50,668 nucleotides of DNA from Pseudoduganella sp. (GCA_021323265.1 JAJTCO010000016.1:1-50668), one strand, 5' to 3'. Counted from the stretch's first letter, positions 24,561 to 35,246 are shown. Translations and numbers: made by a program. The notes: generated from the letters alone by a model not told the origin.

Positions 24561-24579
24561 TTAGTTTGGTTTATAACGA
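24561..24579 (+). promoter_or_regulatory. Candidate sulfur-responsive element upstream of cysT
   Basis: TTAGTTTG (24561-24568) and TATAACGA (24572-24579) lie about 53 bases before the cysT ATG. Both words also occur upstream of the sulfate-binding protein gene, in reversed order. The gap between the HD-GYP gene and cysT is 222 bases; apart from this AT-rich stretch I see nothing else in it. Confidence 0.4.
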
Positions 24580-24631
24580 GCCAATGCGAACATGCGACCC
24601 TATTAGTCGAAAATGTAATAAGGGAGCGAGC

Positions 24632-25510
24632 ATGTCTGCAGTTGCATTGCCGGCCGCAGTACCGGCGGCGGAGGTCAAGGCCAGGAAGGCGCCCTATCGG
24701 GTCATGCCGGGCTTTAACCTGTCGCTGGGTTTCACGATCCTGTACCTGACCTTGATCGTCCTGATCCCGCTGTCGGCGATCTTCCTCAAGACCTTCACCA
24801 TGACCTGGGACGCCTTCTGGGCGGCCATCAGCTCGGAACGCGTGGTCGCCTCGTACAAGCTGACCTTTGGCGCCTCCTTCATCGCCGCCTTGTTCAACGT
24901 CTTCTTCGGTGGCGTGGTGGCCTGGGTGCTGGTGCGCTACAAGTTTCCCGGCAAGCGCATTGTCGATGCGCTGGTCGACCTGCCGTTCGCGTTGCCGACC
25001 GCCGTGGCGGGCATCACGCTGACCGCGCTGTATTCCTCCAACGGCTGGTTCGGCCAGTTCATCGAAGGTGTGCTGGGCATCAAGGTGGCCTTCACCCCGC
25101 TGGGCGTGGTGGTGGCGCTGACCTTCATTGGCCTGCCTTTCGTCGTGCGCACCGTGCAGCCAGTGCTGGAAGACGCCGAGCGAGAACTGGAGGAAGCGGC
25201 GGCCAGCCTGGGCGCCTCGGCATTCCAGACTTTCCGCCGCGTGGTGTTCCCGACCATCCTGCCGTCGCTGCTGACCGGCTTTGCGCTGGCCTTTGCGCGC
25301 GCCACCGGCGAATTCGGTTCCGTCATTTTCATCGCGGGCAATATGCCGCTCGTTTCCGAGATCACGCCCTTGTTCATCATCACCAAGCTGGAACAGTACG
25401 ACTACGCCGGCGCCACCGCGATTGCCGTGGTGATGCTGATCGCCTCCTTCATCATGCTGCTGACGATTAACCTGCTGCAGGCCTGGTCGCGCGGGAGGAA
25501 CGTCAAATGA
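24632..25510 (+). CDS. cysT: Sulfate/thiosulfate ABC transporter permease CysT (CysU)
   Basis: This 292-residue inner-membrane permease is first in cysTWA. After a variable N-terminus come [20 protein letters not shown], the [19 protein letters not shown] block and the EAA coupling loop [22 protein letters not shown] (partly), then [18 protein letters not shown]. These match CysT/CysU. AAGGGAG sits 5 bases before the ATG, which decides against an upstream in-frame ATG. The stop overlaps the cysW ATG. No binding protein precedes it, since sbp is 5 kb upstream in a separate transcription unit. Confidence 0.95.
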   Translation: MSAVALPAAVPAAEVKARKAPYRVMPGFNLSLGFTILYLTLIVLIPLSAIFLKTFTMTWDAFWAAISSERVVASYKLTFGASFIAALFNVFFGGVVAWVLVRYKFPGKRIVDALVDLPFALPTAVAGITLTALYSSNGWFGQFIEGVLGIKVAFTPLGVVVALTFIGLPFVVRTVQPVLEDAERELEEAAASLGASAFQTFRRVVFPTILPSLLTGFALAFARATGEFGSVIFIAGNMPLVSEITPLFIITKLEQYDYAGATAIAVVMLIASFIMLLTINLLQAWSRGRNVK

Positions 25511-26388
25511 GCGCCACCGCCACCCCAAGCCGCCGCGGCGAACTGCCGCAGCGCCAGGACGTGCTCGAGCCGCGCTGGGTGCGCTATAGCCTGATCGCCG
25601 TCGCACTGACCTTCCTCACGCTGTTCCTGTTCGTGCCGCTGGTCGCGGTCTTCACGGAAGCGCTGAAGAAGGGCTGGGACGTCTACGCGAGCGCCATCCT
25701 GGAAGAGGATGCGATCTCCGCCATCAAGCTCACCTTGTTGACCGCCGCAATTGCCGTGCCGTTCAACCTGGTGTTCGGCGTGGCCGCGTCCTGGGCCATC
25801 ACCAAGTTCGAGTTCCGTGGCAAGAGCCTGCTGCTCACGCTGATCGACCTGCCGTTCTCCGTCTCGCCCGTGATTTCGGGCCTGATCTACGTGCTGCTGT
25901 TTGGCGCCCAGGGCTGGTTCGGCGAATGGCTGGCGGCGCACGACATCAGGATCCTGTTCGCGGTGCCGGGCATCGTGATCGCCACCGTGTTCATCACTTT
26001 CCCCTTCGTGGCGCGCGAACTGATCCCGCTGATGCAGGCGCAGGGCAGCGAGGAGGAGGAGGCTGCCGTGGTGCTGGGCGCGAACGGCTGGCAAACCTTC
26101 TTCCGCGTGACCCTGCCAAACATCAAATGGGGCCTGCTGTACGGCGTGATCCTGTGTAACGCCCGCGCCATGGGCGAGTTCGGCGCGGTGTCGGTGGTTT
26201 CGGGCCACATCCGCGGCGAGACCAACACCATGCCGCTGCAGGTGGAGATCCTGTACAACGAATACAACTTCGCCGCCGCCTTCGCCGTGGCTTCCCTGCT
26301 GGCGCTGCTGGCGCTGGTGACCCTGGCGGTGAAGACCTTTATCGAATGGCGCCTGCACGAAAACTATGGCGACGACGCCAAGGAGTAA
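25507..26388 (+). CDS. cysW: Sulfate/thiosulfate ABC transporter permease CysW
   Basis: The 293-residue second permease contains the CysW-specific stretches [22 protein letters not shown] and [22 protein letters not shown] (each partly quoted), then the EAA loop [22 protein letters not shown] and [20 protein letters not shown]. These positions correspond to the paired CysT motifs, as expected for a heterodimer. Translation starts at an ATG inside the cysT stop (ATGA), implying coupling and balanced subunit production. cysA begins 4 bases downstream. Confidence 0.95.
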   Translation: MSATATPSRRGELPQRQDVLEPRWVRYSLIAVALTFLTLFLFVPLVAVFTEALKKGWDVYASAILEEDAISAIKLTLLTAAIAVPFNLVFGVAASWAITKFEFRGKSLLLTLIDLPFSVSPVISGLIYVLLFGAQGWFGEWLAAHDIRILFAVPGIVIATVFITFPFVARELIPLMQAQGSEEEEAAVVLGANGWQTFFRVTLPNIKWGLLYGVILCNARAMGEFGAVSVVSGHIRGETNTMPLQVEILYNEYNFAAAFAVASLLALLALVTLAVKTFIEWRLHENYGDDAKE

Positions 26389-26392
26389 TGAC

Positions 26393-27457
26393 ATGACGAT
26401 CGCAGTGAAGAACATCAACAAGCGTTTCGGCGACTTCGTCGCCCTGGACAACGTGTCGCTCGACTTCCCGCAAGGCGAACTGACCGCGCTGCTGGGCCCA
26501 TCGGGCTGCGGCAAGACCACGCTGCTGCGCTGCATCGCCGGCCTGGAACACCCGGACTCGGGTTCCGTGCTGCTGGACGGCGAAGACGCCTCCGACCGCC
26601 ACGTGCGCGAGCGCCAGGTGGGCTTCGTGTTCCAGCACTATGCGCTGTTCAAGCACATGACCGTGTTCGAGAACGTGGCGTTCGGCCTGCGCGTCAAGCC
26701 GCGCAAGGAACGCCCGTCGGAAGAGCAGATCCGGCGCAAGGTGAAGGAGCTGCTGGAGCTGGTGCAGCTGGACTGGCTGGCCGACCGCTATCCGCCGCAG
26801 CTCTCCGGCGGCCAACGCCAGCGTATCGCGCTGGCGCGCGCCCTCGCCGTGGAGCCGCGCGTGCTGCTGCTGGACGAGCCGTTCGGCGCGCTGGACGCCA
26901 AGGTGCGCAAGGAACTGCGCCGCTGGCTGCGCCGCCTGCACGACGAACTGCACGTGACCTCCATCTTCGTCACGCACGACCAGGAGGAAGCGCTGGAAGT
27001 GGCCGACCGTGTGGTGCTGATGAACAAGGGCCGCGTGGAGCAACTGGGTTCGCCGGACGAGGTGTACAACCACCCCGCGTCGCCCTTCGTGTACGGCTTC
27101 CTGGGCAACGTCAACGTCTTCCATGGCCGCGTGCACGAAGGCGTGCTGGCCAGCGATGGCGTCGAGTTCGACGTGGCGGGCCACGGCAGCGGCAAGGGCA
27201 CGGCCTACATCCGTCCGCACGACCTGGAAGTGGAACGCTACCAGCAGGGCGCCGAAGGCATCGTGGTCAAGCTGCGCCGCGCGCACGCCATCGGCCCGCT
27301 GGCCCAGCTCGACCTGGAACGTACCGACAACGCGCAGATCATCGAGGCGACGATTTCCAACGAACGCTACACCCAGCTTGGCCTGAAAGACGGCGAAACC
27401 CTGGTGGTGCGTCCGAAGCGCCTGCGCGTGTTCGTCGATGAAGGCGCCCACGCATGA
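26393..27457 (+). CDS. cysA: Sulfate/thiosulfate ABC transporter ATP-binding protein CysA
   Basis: The 354-residue ATPase starts [19 protein letters not shown]. It shows Walker [14 protein letters not shown]-loop [10 protein letters not shown], signature [15 protein letters not shown], Walker [17 protein letters not shown] and switch region [14 protein letters not shown]. After residue 240 a TOBE-type regulatory domain follows, including the CysA-typical [18 protein letters not shown] lies 7 bases before the ATG at 26393. Its stop overlaps the start of the LysR regulator gene, putting transporter and regulator in one operon. Confidence 0.96.
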   Translation: MTIAVKNINKRFGDFVALDNVSLDFPQGELTALLGPSGCGKTTLLRCIAGLEHPDSGSVLLDGEDASDRHVRERQVGFVFQHYALFKHMTVFENVAFGLRVKPRKERPSEEQIRRKVKELLELVQLDWLADRYPPQLSGGQRQRIALARALAVEPRVLLLDEPFGALDAKVRKELRRWLRRLHDELHVTSIFVTHDQEEALEVADRVVLMNKGRVEQLGSPDEVYNHPASPFVYGFLGNVNVFHGRVHEGVLASDGVEFDVAGHGSGKGTAYIRPHDLEVERYQQGAEGIVVKLRRAHAIGPLAQLDLERTDNAQIIEATISNERYTQLGLKDGETLVVRPKRLRVFVDEGAHA

Positions 27458-28386
27458 ACTTCCAGCAGCTGCGCTCCGTGCGCGAGGCGGCGCGCCGCAA
27501 CTACAACCTGACCGAGGTGGCCAACGCCCTGTTCACGTCGCAGCCTGGCGTGAGCCGCCAGATCCGCGAGCTGGAGGACGAACTGGGCGTCGTCATCTTC
27601 GAGCGCAATGGCAAGCGCCTGACCGGCCTGACCGAGCCGGGCAAGGGCATCCTGAAGATCGTCGACCGCCTGCTGGTGGAAGCGGAAAACCTGCAGCATG
27701 CCAGCCGGGAATTCACCGGCCAGAAAAGTGGCACCCTGACCATCGCCGCCACCCATACGCAGGCGCGCTACGCGCTGCCGAAGGCGGTTTCGCACTTTCG
27801 CAACGAGTTTCCGGACGTGCGCATCGCCTTGCAGCAAAGCGCGCCCGATCACATCGCCGAATGGGTCCTGTCGGGCAAGGCCGACATTGGCATCGCCACC
27901 GAAGGCCTGTCGCAGTTTCCGGACCTGGTGTCCTTCCCGTGCTACCGCTGGAGCCACCTGGTCGTGGTGCCCGATGGCCACCCGCTGCTGACGCGCTCGC
28001 CGATCCGGCTGGAGGACCTGGCGGACTACCAGCTGATCACCTATGACGTCGGTTTCACGGGCCGCGGCCACATCGACGCAGCGTTCGACAAGGCTGGCGT
28101 GCGGCCGGACATCGTGCTGACAGCCATGGACTCCGACGTCATCAAGCAGTACGTGGCGCTGGGCCTGGGCGTGGGCGTGGTGGCCTCGATGGCCTTCGAC
28201 CATGGCCGCGACAAAGGCTTGCGCGCCATCGAAGCCTCGCACCTGTTCGCGGTAAACACCACGCGCCTGGCGCTGCGCAAAGGATCCTACCTGCGCTCCT
28301 ACGCCTACGAGTTCATCACGCAGTTTGCGCCCGAGCTGAAGCGCAGTGATATCGAACAAGCCTTGCAGGGTGGCGAAGTGCTGTAA
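27454..28386 (+). CDS. CysB-family LysR regulator of sulfur assimilation
   Basis: The 310-residue protein matches CysB/Cbl along its length: [60 protein letters not shown], then the effector domain with [14 protein letters not shown] and [37 protein letters not shown] is also typical. CysB activates sulfate-uptake genes when N-acetylserine signals sulfur limitation; Cbl does so for sulfonate genes. I cannot separate the two, so no symbol is given. It overlaps cysA by 4 bases, is the last gene of cysTWA, and probably controls that operon and the distant sbp gene. Confidence 0.92.
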   Translation: MNFQQLRSVREAARRNYNLTEVANALFTSQPGVSRQIRELEDELGVVIFERNGKRLTGLTEPGKGILKIVDRLLVEAENLQHASREFTGQKSGTLTIAATHTQARYALPKAVSHFRNEFPDVRIALQQSAPDHIAEWVLSGKADIGIATEGLSQFPDLVSFPCYRWSHLVVVPDGHPLLTRSPIRLEDLADYQLITYDVGFTGRGHIDAAFDKAGVRPDIVLTAMDSDVIKQYVALGLGVGVVASMAFDHGRDKGLRAIEASHLFAVNTTRLALRKGSYLRSYAYEFITQFAPELKRSDIEQALQGGEVL

Positions 28387-28390
28387 TGCG

Positions 28391-28413
28391 CGCTGGCGCG
28401 CGAGGCGCCAGCG
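28391..28413. terminator. GC hairpin between convergent cysB-type and chemoreceptor genes
   Basis: CGCTGGCGC-GCGAG-GCGCCAGCG forms a perfect 9-base-pair stem in the 36-base gap between the two stops. No T-tract follows on either strand, so it may only stabilise 3' ends or cause weak bidirectional termination. Confidence 0.45.
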
Positions 28414-28422
28414 TACGGCCGC

Positions 28423-30153
28423 TTAGAATTCCTCCCAACCATCGCCGCCGTTGACTGCGGCCACGGCCTTCTTTGCAGGAGCCGGTGCGGGGCGGGGGGC
28501 GCTGCGCGGTTGCAGGCGCGTGACAGTGCCGCTGCGCGGGGCTGCCGCCAGCTGCGGGGCCGTGGCCCGCGCGCGTTGCCTGCCCTGCGCCGCCACCAGG
28601 GACTGCGGTGCGCTGACCAGGCGGAACACGCTGACAGCCTGCGACAGCGCAGTGGCCTGGTCCTGCAACGCGCCGGCCGCGGCGGCGGCCTGCTCCACCA
28701 GTGCCGCGTTCTGCTGCGTCACATTATCCATCTGCACCACGGCCTCGTTGATTTGCGCGATGCCGGCGCTTTGCTCGGCGCTGGCTGCGGAAATCTCGCT
28801 GATGATGTCGGTCACCTGCTGCACGCTGCTGACCACTTCATCCATGGTGCTTCCTGCCTGGTCGGCCAGACGGCTGCCTTCCTCGACCTGGGCCACCGAA
28901 TTGTCGATCAGCGCCTTGATTTCCTTGGCTGCACTGGACGCGCGCTGCGCCAGGTTGCGCACTTCGGATGCCACCACGGCAAAACCGCGCCCCTGTTCGC
29001 CGGCGCGCGCCGCTTCCACCGCCGCGTTGAGCGCCAGGATGTTGGTCTGGAACGCGATGCCGTCGATGACCGAAATGATTTCCACGATCTTGTAGGCCGA
29101 CTCGTTGATGGCGCTCATCTTGTCGACCACCTGCGACACCACGGCGCCGCCGCGGCGCGCCACTTCGGAGGCGTTGCCGGCCAGCTGGTTGGCCTGCTTG
29201 GCATTTTCCGCGTTCTGGCGCACGGTCGATGTCAGTTCCTCCATTGACGACGCGGTTTCCTCCAGCGATCCGGCCTGCTGCTCGGTGCGCGCCGACAGGT
29301 CCAGGTTGCCGCTGGCGATTTCCGCCGAGGCAGTGCCGATCGAATCGGTTGACTGGCGCACGTTGCCGACAATGCTCGACAGACTGGCGTTCATCTCGCG
29401 CAGCGCTGCCAGCAGCTTGCCCGTTTCATCGTTGCTGCTTACCGGGATTTCCTGCGTCAGGTCGCCGGCTGCCACTGCCTGGGCCGCGCGCACTGCGCGG
29501 TCGAGCGGAATGGTAATGCTGCGCACAAGCCAGAAGCCGATGCTGGCGGCCAGTGCCAGGCCAGTCAGAAGCAGGGCGATCGCCAGCACGCGGAAGCTGG
29601 CGTAGCTACGCTGCGAATTCTCGAACTCCTGCTGGCCCACTTCCATCTGCAGCTCGATCAGCTTGTCCATGGTTTCGCGCAGCGGGCGGAAGACCTCCTC
29701 CATACGACCGTTGAGGATGGCGTTCATGCCTGCCATGTCGCCGGCGCGGGCCGCTTCCATCGCGGGATTCATGCCCTGTTCGTTGAAGACCTTGCGCGCG
29801 GCGGTAAAGCGCTCCACCAAGGCTCGTTCGTCGGGCGTCAATTCGGTGGCCGCGTACTGTTCCCACACCTTGGTGGACGCGGCACGGTTGGACTCAATGG
29901 TCGCTATGATGGCTGGCAACCTGGCGGGATCGTCGGTGCCGGCCTTGGCGATGGCGAGCTGGTTGCGGTTGATGTAGCGGATCACTTCCTGGAGGTGGCC
30001 CAATGCCACCAGGCGGTCTTCAAAGACGTTCTCCAGCGCCCCGTTCGATCGGGACAGGCTGGAAATGCCGGCGATGCCGATCACGGTCATGAAGGCGGAA
30101 AGGACGGTGAGGACCGCCACCAGGCGGGTTTTGATGCTGAGATTTGAAAGCAT
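28423..30153 (-). CDS. Methyl-accepting chemotaxis protein
   Basis: The 576-residue chemoreceptor has a first membrane helix at about residues 11-33 and a periplasmic four-helix-bundle ligand domain up to about residue 188. A second membrane helix ([20 protein letters not shown]), a HAMP domain, and the long MCP signalling domain follow. The hairpin tip is highly conserved ([20 protein letters not shown], then [18 protein letters not shown]), near residues 364-400. The C-terminus ends GWEEF, a match to the pentapeptide that tethers CheR and CheB. The ATG at 30153 is chosen because TGGAG lies 6 bases upstream. The ligand is unknown and no che genes are nearby. Confidence 0.94.
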   Translation of the reverse strand: MLSNLSIKTRLVAVLTVLSAFMTVIGIAGISSLSRSNGALENVFEDRLVALGHLQEVIRYINRNQLAIAKAGTDDPARLPAIIATIESNRAASTKVWEQYAATELTPDERALVERFTAARKVFNEQGMNPAMEAARAGDMAGMNAILNGRMEEVFRPLRETMDKLIELQMEVGQQEFENSQRSYASFRVLAIALLLTGLALAASIGFWLVRSITIPLDRAVRAAQAVAAGDLTQEIPVSSNDETGKLLAALREMNASLSSIVGNVRQSTDSIGTASAEIASGNLDLSARTEQQAGSLEETASSMEELTSTVRQNAENAKQANQLAGNASEVARRGGAVVSQVVDKMSAINESAYKIVEIISVIDGIAFQTNILALNAAVEAARAGEQGRGFAVVASEVRNLAQRASSAAKEIKALIDNSVAQVEEGSRLADQAGSTMDEVVSSVQQVTDIISEISAASAEQSAGIAQINEAVVQMDNVTQQNAALVEQAAAAAGALQDQATALSQAVSVFRLVSAPQSLVAAQGRQRARATAPQLAAAPRSGTVTRLQPRSAPRPAPAPAKKAVAAVNGGDGWEEF

Positions 30154-30331
30154 GTACGGCTCCATCCGGCACGCCAGGGCGGGCAGGTTCTAATCGGGAT
30201 TTAGGAGAGGACCGCAGAGGTGGGGCGGCAGGACTGCAGGGCGCTGGGCCCGCAGTCGCGGGCACCCTGAGGCTTTCATCCTAACAAGAAAGCTGTCTAA
30301 GGTGCAAGTGATAATTGGTGAGAATGTAGCG

Positions 30332-31378
30332 TTATTGCCCCGGGTTCGGCAAGCTGGCATGGATGCTGTCGACTGCCGCCATCACCTCCGGCGGGAGCGT
30401 CACAGCGTATGCGTCGATGTTCTCCCGCAGCTGTTCCAGCGTGGTGGCGCCGATGATGGTGGCCCCGACAAACCAGCGCGAATAGCACCAGGCCAAGGCG
30501 AGTTGGGTCGGCGTCAAGCCGTGCTCGCGCGCCAGCTTGGCGTACCGTGCCACCGCGTCCAGCACGCCCTGGCGCAGGTAGCGCGGGCTCCAGCTGGCAG
30601 GGAAGATGGTCAGGCGGCCGTGCGCTCGCGGATTGTCGTGGTACTTGGCCGTCAGCTGGCCGAACGCCAGCGGGCTGTATGCCAGCAGGCTGACTTGCTC
30701 ACGGAAGCAGGTCTCGTCCAGGAAACTGGTTTCGAAATGGCGCGCCGTCAGGTTGTACAGGTTCTGGATGGTGGCAATGCGCGGCAAGCCCTTCATCTCG
30801 GACTGCTTGACGAATTCCGAGACGCCCCAGCTGCTCTCGTTCGAAACGCCGATGTGGCGGATCTTGCCTTCCTTGACCAACTCGCCCAGCACCGCCAGCG
30901 ATTCCTCGACAGCGACGCTATGGCGTTCCTTGCCCGGGTCGAACTGGCTGGCGCCGAAGATCGGCACGTTGCGGCTGGGCCAGTGCAGCTGGTACAGGTC
31001 GATGTAGTCGGTCTGCAGGCGCTGCAGGCTGGTTTCCACCGCGGCCCGGATGTGGGCCGCGTTGTGGTTGCTCTTGCCCTTGCGGATCCAGTGCATGTAG
31101 GGATTGGGGCCGGCGATCTTGGTCGCCAGCACCACGTCGCCGCGGCGGCCGGACTTTTTCAGCCAGCTGCCAATAAAGCGCTCGGTCGCGCCCTGGGTTG
31201 CGGCTGATGGCATCACCGGATACAGCTCCGCCGTATCGATGAAGTTGATGCCGCGCTCGAGCGCATAGTCGATCTGGGCATGGGCGTCGGCTTCGGTATT
31301 CTGCTGGCCGAACGTCATGCTGCCCAGGCAGATCTTGCTGACCTGCAGGTCGCTGCGTCCAAGCGTGGTCTTTTCCAT
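30332..31378 (-). CDS. tas: Aldo/keto reductase of the Tas type
   Basis: The 348-residue NADPH-dependent reductase matches E. coli Tas (346 residues) in length and layout. The N-terminus is LGRSDLQVSKICLGSMTFGQQN. The catalytic Asp and Tyr lie in NFIDTAELYPVMP, where DTAELY corresponds to the family's D-x-A-x-x-Y, and LATKIAGP carries the catalytic lysine. DYIDLYQLHWP supplies the active-site histidine, and AWCYSRWFVGATIIGAT the cofactor-binding end. Its physiological substrate is not known. The ATG is 3 bases from the pyrD stop, so it is transcribed with pyrD. The 178-base gap beyond it holds nothing distinctive. Confidence 0.9.
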   Translation of the reverse strand: MEKTTLGRSDLQVSKICLGSMTFGQQNTEADAHAQIDYALERGINFIDTAELYPVMPSAATQGATERFIGSWLKKSGRRGDVVLATKIAGPNPYMHWIRKGKSNHNAAHIRAAVETSLQRLQTDYIDLYQLHWPSRNVPIFGASQFDPGKERHSVAVEESLAVLGELVKEGKIRHIGVSNESSWGVSEFVKQSEMKGLPRIATIQNLYNLTARHFETSFLDETCFREQVSLLAYSPLAFGQLTAKYHDNPRAHGRLTIFPASWSPRYLRQGVLDAVARYAKLAREHGLTPTQLALAWCYSRWFVGATIIGATTLEQLRENIDAYAVTLPPEVMAAVDSIHASLPNPGQ

Positions 31379-31381
31379 CGC

Positions 31382-32422
31382 TTACCCTCGCAATGCATCC
31401 GCGCATTCGCGCACCAGGGCCGGGCCGGCGTAAATCAGGCCGGAATACAGCTGCACCAGCTGCGCGCCCGCCTCGATCTTGGCCTTGGCGTCCTTGCCCT
31501 GCATGATGCCGCCCACGCCGATGATCGGCAGCGCGTCGCCCAGCTCCGCCTTCAGCAGGCGAATGACGTTGTTGGACAGTTCGAACACCGGGGCGCCCGA
31601 CAGGCCGCCTGCTTCGGCGCCATGCTGCATGCCTTCCACGGCAGTGCGGCTCAGGGTGGTGTTGGTGGCGATCACGCCGTCGATCTTGTGGCGCAGCAGG
31701 GCGTCGGCAATGTTCTTCACCTGGTCGCCATCCATGTCGGGCGCGATCTTCAGCGTCATCGGCACGTAGCGCTTGTGCTGGTCGGCCAGGCGCAGCTGCG
31801 CCTCTTTCAGTTGCGACAGCAGGCCATCGATTTCGGAAGCGCCCTGCAGCTGGCGCAGGTTCTTGGTGTTGGGCGAGGAAATGTTCACCGTCACGTAGCT
31901 GGCGTACGGATAGACCTTGCCCAGGCAGTGCAGGTAATCGTCGACCGCGCGCTCGATCGGCGTGTCCGCGTTCTTGCCGATGTTCAGGCCCAGTACGCCT
32001 TCGCGCCCCTGGTAGAAGCGGGAAGACTGCACGTTCGAGACAAATGCGTCCACGCCGCCGTTGTTGAAGCCCATGCGGTTGATGATGCCGTGCGCCGCCG
32101 GGATACGGAACATGCGCGGCTTCGGGTTGCCCGGCTGCGCACGCGGCGTCACGGTGCCCACCTCGATCGAACCAAAGCCCAGGTCGGCCAGCGCGTCGAT
32201 GAAGGCGCCGTCCTTGTCCAGCCCCGCAGCCAGGCCGACCGGGTTGCGGAAGGTCAGGCCCATCACGGTGCGCGGATCGTCTTTCGGACGGCGCACCATG
32301 GCGCGCGTCAATCCCAGTGCCGACAGGCGCTTGAGCGCGGGCAGGGTGAAATGGTGGGCGGTTTCCGCATCCATCGAGAAGAGGATGGGACGGGCGAGGG
32401 AATACAGGAATTTATCGGACAT
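31382..32422 (-). CDS. pyrD: Dihydroorotate dehydrogenase (quinone), class 2
   Basis: This enzyme oxidises dihydroorotate to orotate in pyrimidine synthesis, passing electrons to membrane quinone. The 346-residue product starts [20 protein letters not shown], the class-2 membrane-binding N-terminus, which decides against longer in-frame starts. [34 protein letters not shown], the catalytic-serine segment [17 protein letters not shown] and [19 protein letters not shown] with the FMN phosphate site follow. It is divergent from the M20 amidohydrolase across only 49 bases and shares a transcript with tas. Confidence 0.97.
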   Translation of the reverse strand: MSDKFLYSLARPILFSMDAETAHHFTLPALKRLSALGLTRAMVRRPKDDPRTVMGLTFRNPVGLAAGLDKDGAFIDALADLGFGSIEVGTVTPRAQPGNPKPRMFRIPAAHGIINRMGFNNGGVDAFVSNVQSSRFYQGREGVLGLNIGKNADTPIERAVDDYLHCLGKVYPYASYVTVNISSPNTKNLRQLQGASEIDGLLSQLKEAQLRLADQHKRYVPMTLKIAPDMDGDQVKNIADALLRHKIDGVIATNTTLSRTAVEGMQHGAEAGGLSGAPVFELSNNVIRLLKAELGDALPIIGVGGIMQGKDAKAKIEAGAQLVQLYSGLIYAGPALVRECADALRG

Positions 32423-32432
32423 TGTGGGCAGC

Positions 32433-32452
32433 TTTGTAGTATTTTGTAGCAT
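32433..32452. repeat. Two tandem 10-base repeats in the pyrD/amidohydrolase divergent gap
   Basis: TTTGTAGTAT is followed directly by TTTGTAGCAT, nine of ten bases identical. The 10-base period places both copies on the same face of the helix. In a 49-base divergent gap this could be a pair of protein half-sites, or just AT-rich promoter DNA. Confidence 0.4.
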
Positions 32453-32471
32453 TTTACACCGAGGACTTCCC

Positions 32472-33785
32472 GTGATTAAGACTGGACTTGCCCTGCTGGC
32501 CTGCCTGGCGCTGCCTGCCGTCGCCGCCGAAAACCCGCTGGCGGCCGCCATTGCCCGCGACTACAAAGCCAACCTGGAGCCCCTGTTCAACCACCTGCAC
32601 GCCAATCCGGAGCTGTCATATATGGAGGTGCAGACCGCGGCGCGCATGGCCAAGGAACTGCGCGCTTCCGGCTTCGAGGTCACGGAGGGCGTCGGCAAGA
32701 CCGGTATCGTCGCCATCCTGCGCAACGGCAAAGGACCGACCGTGATGGTGCGCGCCGACATGGACGCGCTGCCGGTGGAAGAGAAGTCCGGTGCGGCGAA
32801 CGCCTCCAAGGTCAAGGTGAAGGACCAGGGCGGCAACCTGGTGCCGGTGATGCACGCCTGCGGCCATGACGTCCACATGACCAGCCTGGTGGGCACCGCG
32901 CACCAGATGGCAGCGCGCAAGGGCGAGTGGAAGGGCACGCTGATGCTGGTGGGCCAGCCGGCAGAAGAGCGCACCGGCGGCGCCCTCGACATGATGGCCG
33001 ACGGCATCTACAGGCGCTTCGGCAAGCCCGATTACGCGCTGTCCCTGCACGTGGGCGCCGACATCGAAGCGGGCAAGATCGATGTCAGCGAAGCGCCGTT
33101 CTCGGGAGCCGACCTGATCGAACTGGTCGTGCACGGCATCGGCACGCACGGCGCCAGTCCGCACATGGGCAAGGACCCGGTCGTCATTGCTTCGCAGATC
33201 GTGGTCGGCCTGCAGACCGTTGTCACGCGCGACATCGCCCCGCGCGAAGCGGCCCTGATCACGGTGGGTTCCTTCCACGCGGGCACCAAAGGCAACGTGA
33301 TTGGCGACAGCGCCCGCCTGGAGCTGACCGTGCGCTCGGAAAGCGACGAGGCGCGCGCCAAGCTGCTGGCCGGCATCAAGCGCGTGGCCGACAACACGGC
33401 CCGGGCCGCAGGCGTCCCCGAAGACAAACTGCCCGAAATGCGCCACACCGACCGCCCCGTCCCGCCAACGCTGAACGACAAGGCGCTGATGCAGCGCCTG
33501 CGCGGCGTATGGTCGGCGAAATTGGGCGAAGGTATTTTCGACAAGGGCTACCAGCGCGGCGGCATGGTCGGCGAAGACTACGCCCACTTCATCTACGGCC
33601 AGGGTATCCCCAGCGTGTATTTCATGGTGGGCGGTACGCCGGGCGAGCAGGTCGCCGCGGCGCGCGCCGGCAAGGCCACGCTAGCCTACAACCACAGCCC
33701 GCTGTTCCGCGTCGACGCGGAAAAGTCGATCCAGACCGGCGTGCTGGCGACCACTACGGCCTTGCTGGATCTGATGAAGCAGTAG
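32472..33785 (+). CDS. Exported M20-family amidohydrolase
   Basis: The 437-residue metallo-amidohydrolase starts at GTG, with GAGG 7 bases upstream. This gives a typical signal peptide ([18 protein letters not shown], cleavage near residue 19), so the enzyme is probably periplasmic. M20D motifs are visible: [27 protein letters not shown] with two metal ligands, [14 protein letters not shown] and the dimerisation segment [12 protein letters not shown]. Relatives cleave N-acyl amino acids, hippurate or indoleacetyl-amino acids; the substrate here is not inferable. Its 3' end overlaps the convergent bpt gene by 32 bases. Confidence 0.88.
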   Translation: MIKTGLALLACLALPAVAAENPLAAAIARDYKANLEPLFNHLHANPELSYMEVQTAARMAKELRASGFEVTEGVGKTGIVAILRNGKGPTVMVRADMDALPVEEKSGAANASKVKVKDQGGNLVPVMHACGHDVHMTSLVGTAHQMAARKGEWKGTLMLVGQPAEERTGGALDMMADGIYRRFGKPDYALSLHVGADIEAGKIDVSEAPFSGADLIELVVHGIGTHGASPHMGKDPVVIASQIVVGLQTVVTRDIAPREAALITVGSFHAGTKGNVIGDSARLELTVRSESDEARAKLLAGIKRVADNTARAAGVPEDKLPEMRHTDRPVPPTLNDKALMQRLRGVWSAKLGEGIFDKGYQRGGMVGEDYAHFIYGQGIPSVYFMVGGTPGEQVAAARAGKATLAYNHSPLFRVDAEKSIQTGVLATTTALLDLMKQ

Positions 33786-34512
33786 CAGGAAGCAGGGGCG
33801 ACCAAACGCCCTTGATGCGCGCCTGCAAGGGCTGGAACTTGATCTTGTAGTTCATCTTCGGGCTCTCTTCGATCCAGTAGCCCAGGTAGACGTAGTCCAG
33901 CCCCAGCTCGTGCGCCTGCGCGATCTGCCACATCACATTGAAGGTGCCGTACGAGGCGCCCGGTATATCCGGGTCGAAGAAGGTATACACCGACGACAGG
34001 CCATCGGACAGCACGTCGATGATGGACACCATGCGCAGCATGCCGTCCGGATCGCGGAATTCCACCAGGCGCGTATTGACCCGGCTTTGCAGCAGGAACT
34101 GCGCATACTGGTCGCGCGAGTCCTGGTCCATCCCGCCGCCGGCGTGGCGCGTGCTCTGGTAGCGCAGGTACAGTTCATAGTGTTCGTCCGAAAACGACAG
34201 GCTGGCCACGCCCGCCTGCAACTGGCTGTGGCGCGCCCAGGCGCGGCGCTGGCCGCGCGTCGGCTTGAATTCGCTCGCCACCACGCGCACTGGAATGCAA
34301 GCCTGGCAACCATCGCAATATGGACGGTATGTAAAGATGCCGCTGCGGCGGAAGCCGTTCTTCACCAGCTCCGAATAGACGTCCGCGTTGATCAGGTGCG
34401 ACGGCGTCGCCACCTGCGAACGGGCTTGCCGCGCGTCGAGATAGCTGCACGGATAAGGCGCCGTTGTATAAAACTGCAACGTCGCGAAAGGGAGGTCGTT
34501 AAGCTGCGTCAT
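33754..34512 (-). CDS. bpt: Aspartate/glutamate leucyltransferase (Bpt)
   Basis: This enzyme transfers leucine from Leu-tRNA to N-terminal Asp or Glu, marking proteins for ClpS/ClpAP degradation. The 252-residue protein has the ATE-family N-terminal domain with [35 protein letters not shown] (CxxC pairs) and IPVRVV. The C-terminal GNAT-like domain has [40 protein letters not shown] and [15 protein letters not shown] (each partly quoted). aat begins 17 bases upstream, so both N-degron transferases are co-expressed. The 3' end overlaps the M20 gene by 32 bases. Confidence 0.95.
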   Translation of the reverse strand: MTQLNDLPFATLQFYTTAPYPCSYLDARQARSQVATPSHLINADVYSELVKNGFRRSGIFTYRPYCDGCQACIPVRVVASEFKPTRGQRRAWARHSQLQAGVASLSFSDEHYELYLRYQSTRHAGGGMDQDSRDQYAQFLLQSRVNTRLVEFRDPDGMLRMVSIIDVLSDGLSSVYTFFDPDIPGASYGTFNVMWQIAQAHELGLDYVYLGYWIEESPKMNYKIKFQPLQARIKGVWSPLLPATASSDPARP

Positions 34513-34529
34513 GGGTCATATCATAACGC

Positions 34530-35246
34530 TTACCTGGCCGGGAACGGTGCGGTAGGGTACCAATCGCGTATCTGTGGCATCACAATGCATTTTTGCAGGT
34601 GGGCGATGAAATCCTTGCGCGGGATGGGGCGTGCGCCCAGCGACGCCAGATGGCCGGTCTCCTGCTGGCAGTCGATCAATGCCACGCCATGCTGTCGTAA
34701 AAAGTGCACGAGATAGGCGAGCGCCACCTTGGAACCGTCGCTCACGCGCGCGAACATCGATTCGCCGTAGAACATGGTGCCGATCGACACGCCATAAGCG
34801 CCGCCCACCAGCTCCCCGTCGAGCCATAACTCGGACGAATGGGCGTAGCCCTGGCGGTGCAGGCCGGAATAGCCGGCGATGATGTCTTCCGAAATCCAGG
34901 TGCCGGGGCCGTCGCGGCGCGGCGCGGCGCAGGCGCGCATGACCTGTTCGAAGGCGCTGTCAAAGCGCACTTGCCAGCGCTCGGGCTCGCGCGCCACTTT
35001 TTTCAGCGTCTTCCTCAGGCTTTCGGAGATCTTGAAGTCGGCCGTGCGCAAGACCATGCGCGGATCGGTGCTCCACCACAAGATCGGCTGGCCTTCGGAA
35101 AACCAGGGGAAGATGCCGCGCTGGTAAGCGGCCAGCAGGCGCGCCGGCGACAGGTCGGCGCCGGCGGCAAGCAAACCCGGCGCATCCGTGCTCAAGGCTT
35201 CGGACACGTCGGGGAAGGGCGAATTGGCGTCGAGCCAGGGAATCAT
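34530..35246 (-). CDS. aat: Leucyl/phenylalanyl-tRNA-protein transferase
   Basis: The 238-residue enzyme adds Leu or Phe to N-terminal Lys or Arg, making primary N-degrons for ClpS. Conserved segments are [50 protein letters not shown] and [19 protein letters not shown], then [16 protein letters not shown] and [16 protein letters not shown]. The ATG overlaps the NUDIX stop by 4 bases (ATGA), and bpt follows, so three genes share one transcript. This grouping near pyrD is familiar from betaproteobacteria. Confidence 0.96.
   Translation of the reverse strand: MIPWLDANSPFPDVSEALSTDAPGLLAAGADLSPARLLAAYQRGIFPWFSEGQPILWWSTDPRMVLRTADFKISESLRKTLKKVAREPERWQVRFDSAFEQVMRACAAPRRDGPGTWISEDIIAGYSGLHRQGYAHSSELWLDGELVGGAYGVSIGTMFYGESMFARVSDGSKVALAYLVHFLRQHGVALIDCQQETGHLASLGARPIPRKDFIAHLQKCIVMPQIRDWYPTAPFPAR

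Noticed and set aside
18438..27457. A single sbp-to-cysA transcription unit
   Set aside because: Two strong plus-strand terminators (20169-20192 and 23141-23167) and two minus-strand genes lie between the sulfate-binding protein gene and cysT.
32061..32471. A 137-codon N-terminal extension of the M20 amidohydrolase
   Set aside because: It overlaps the whole start of pyrD and would bury the signal peptide. GTG at 32472 with GAGG upstream is a better start.
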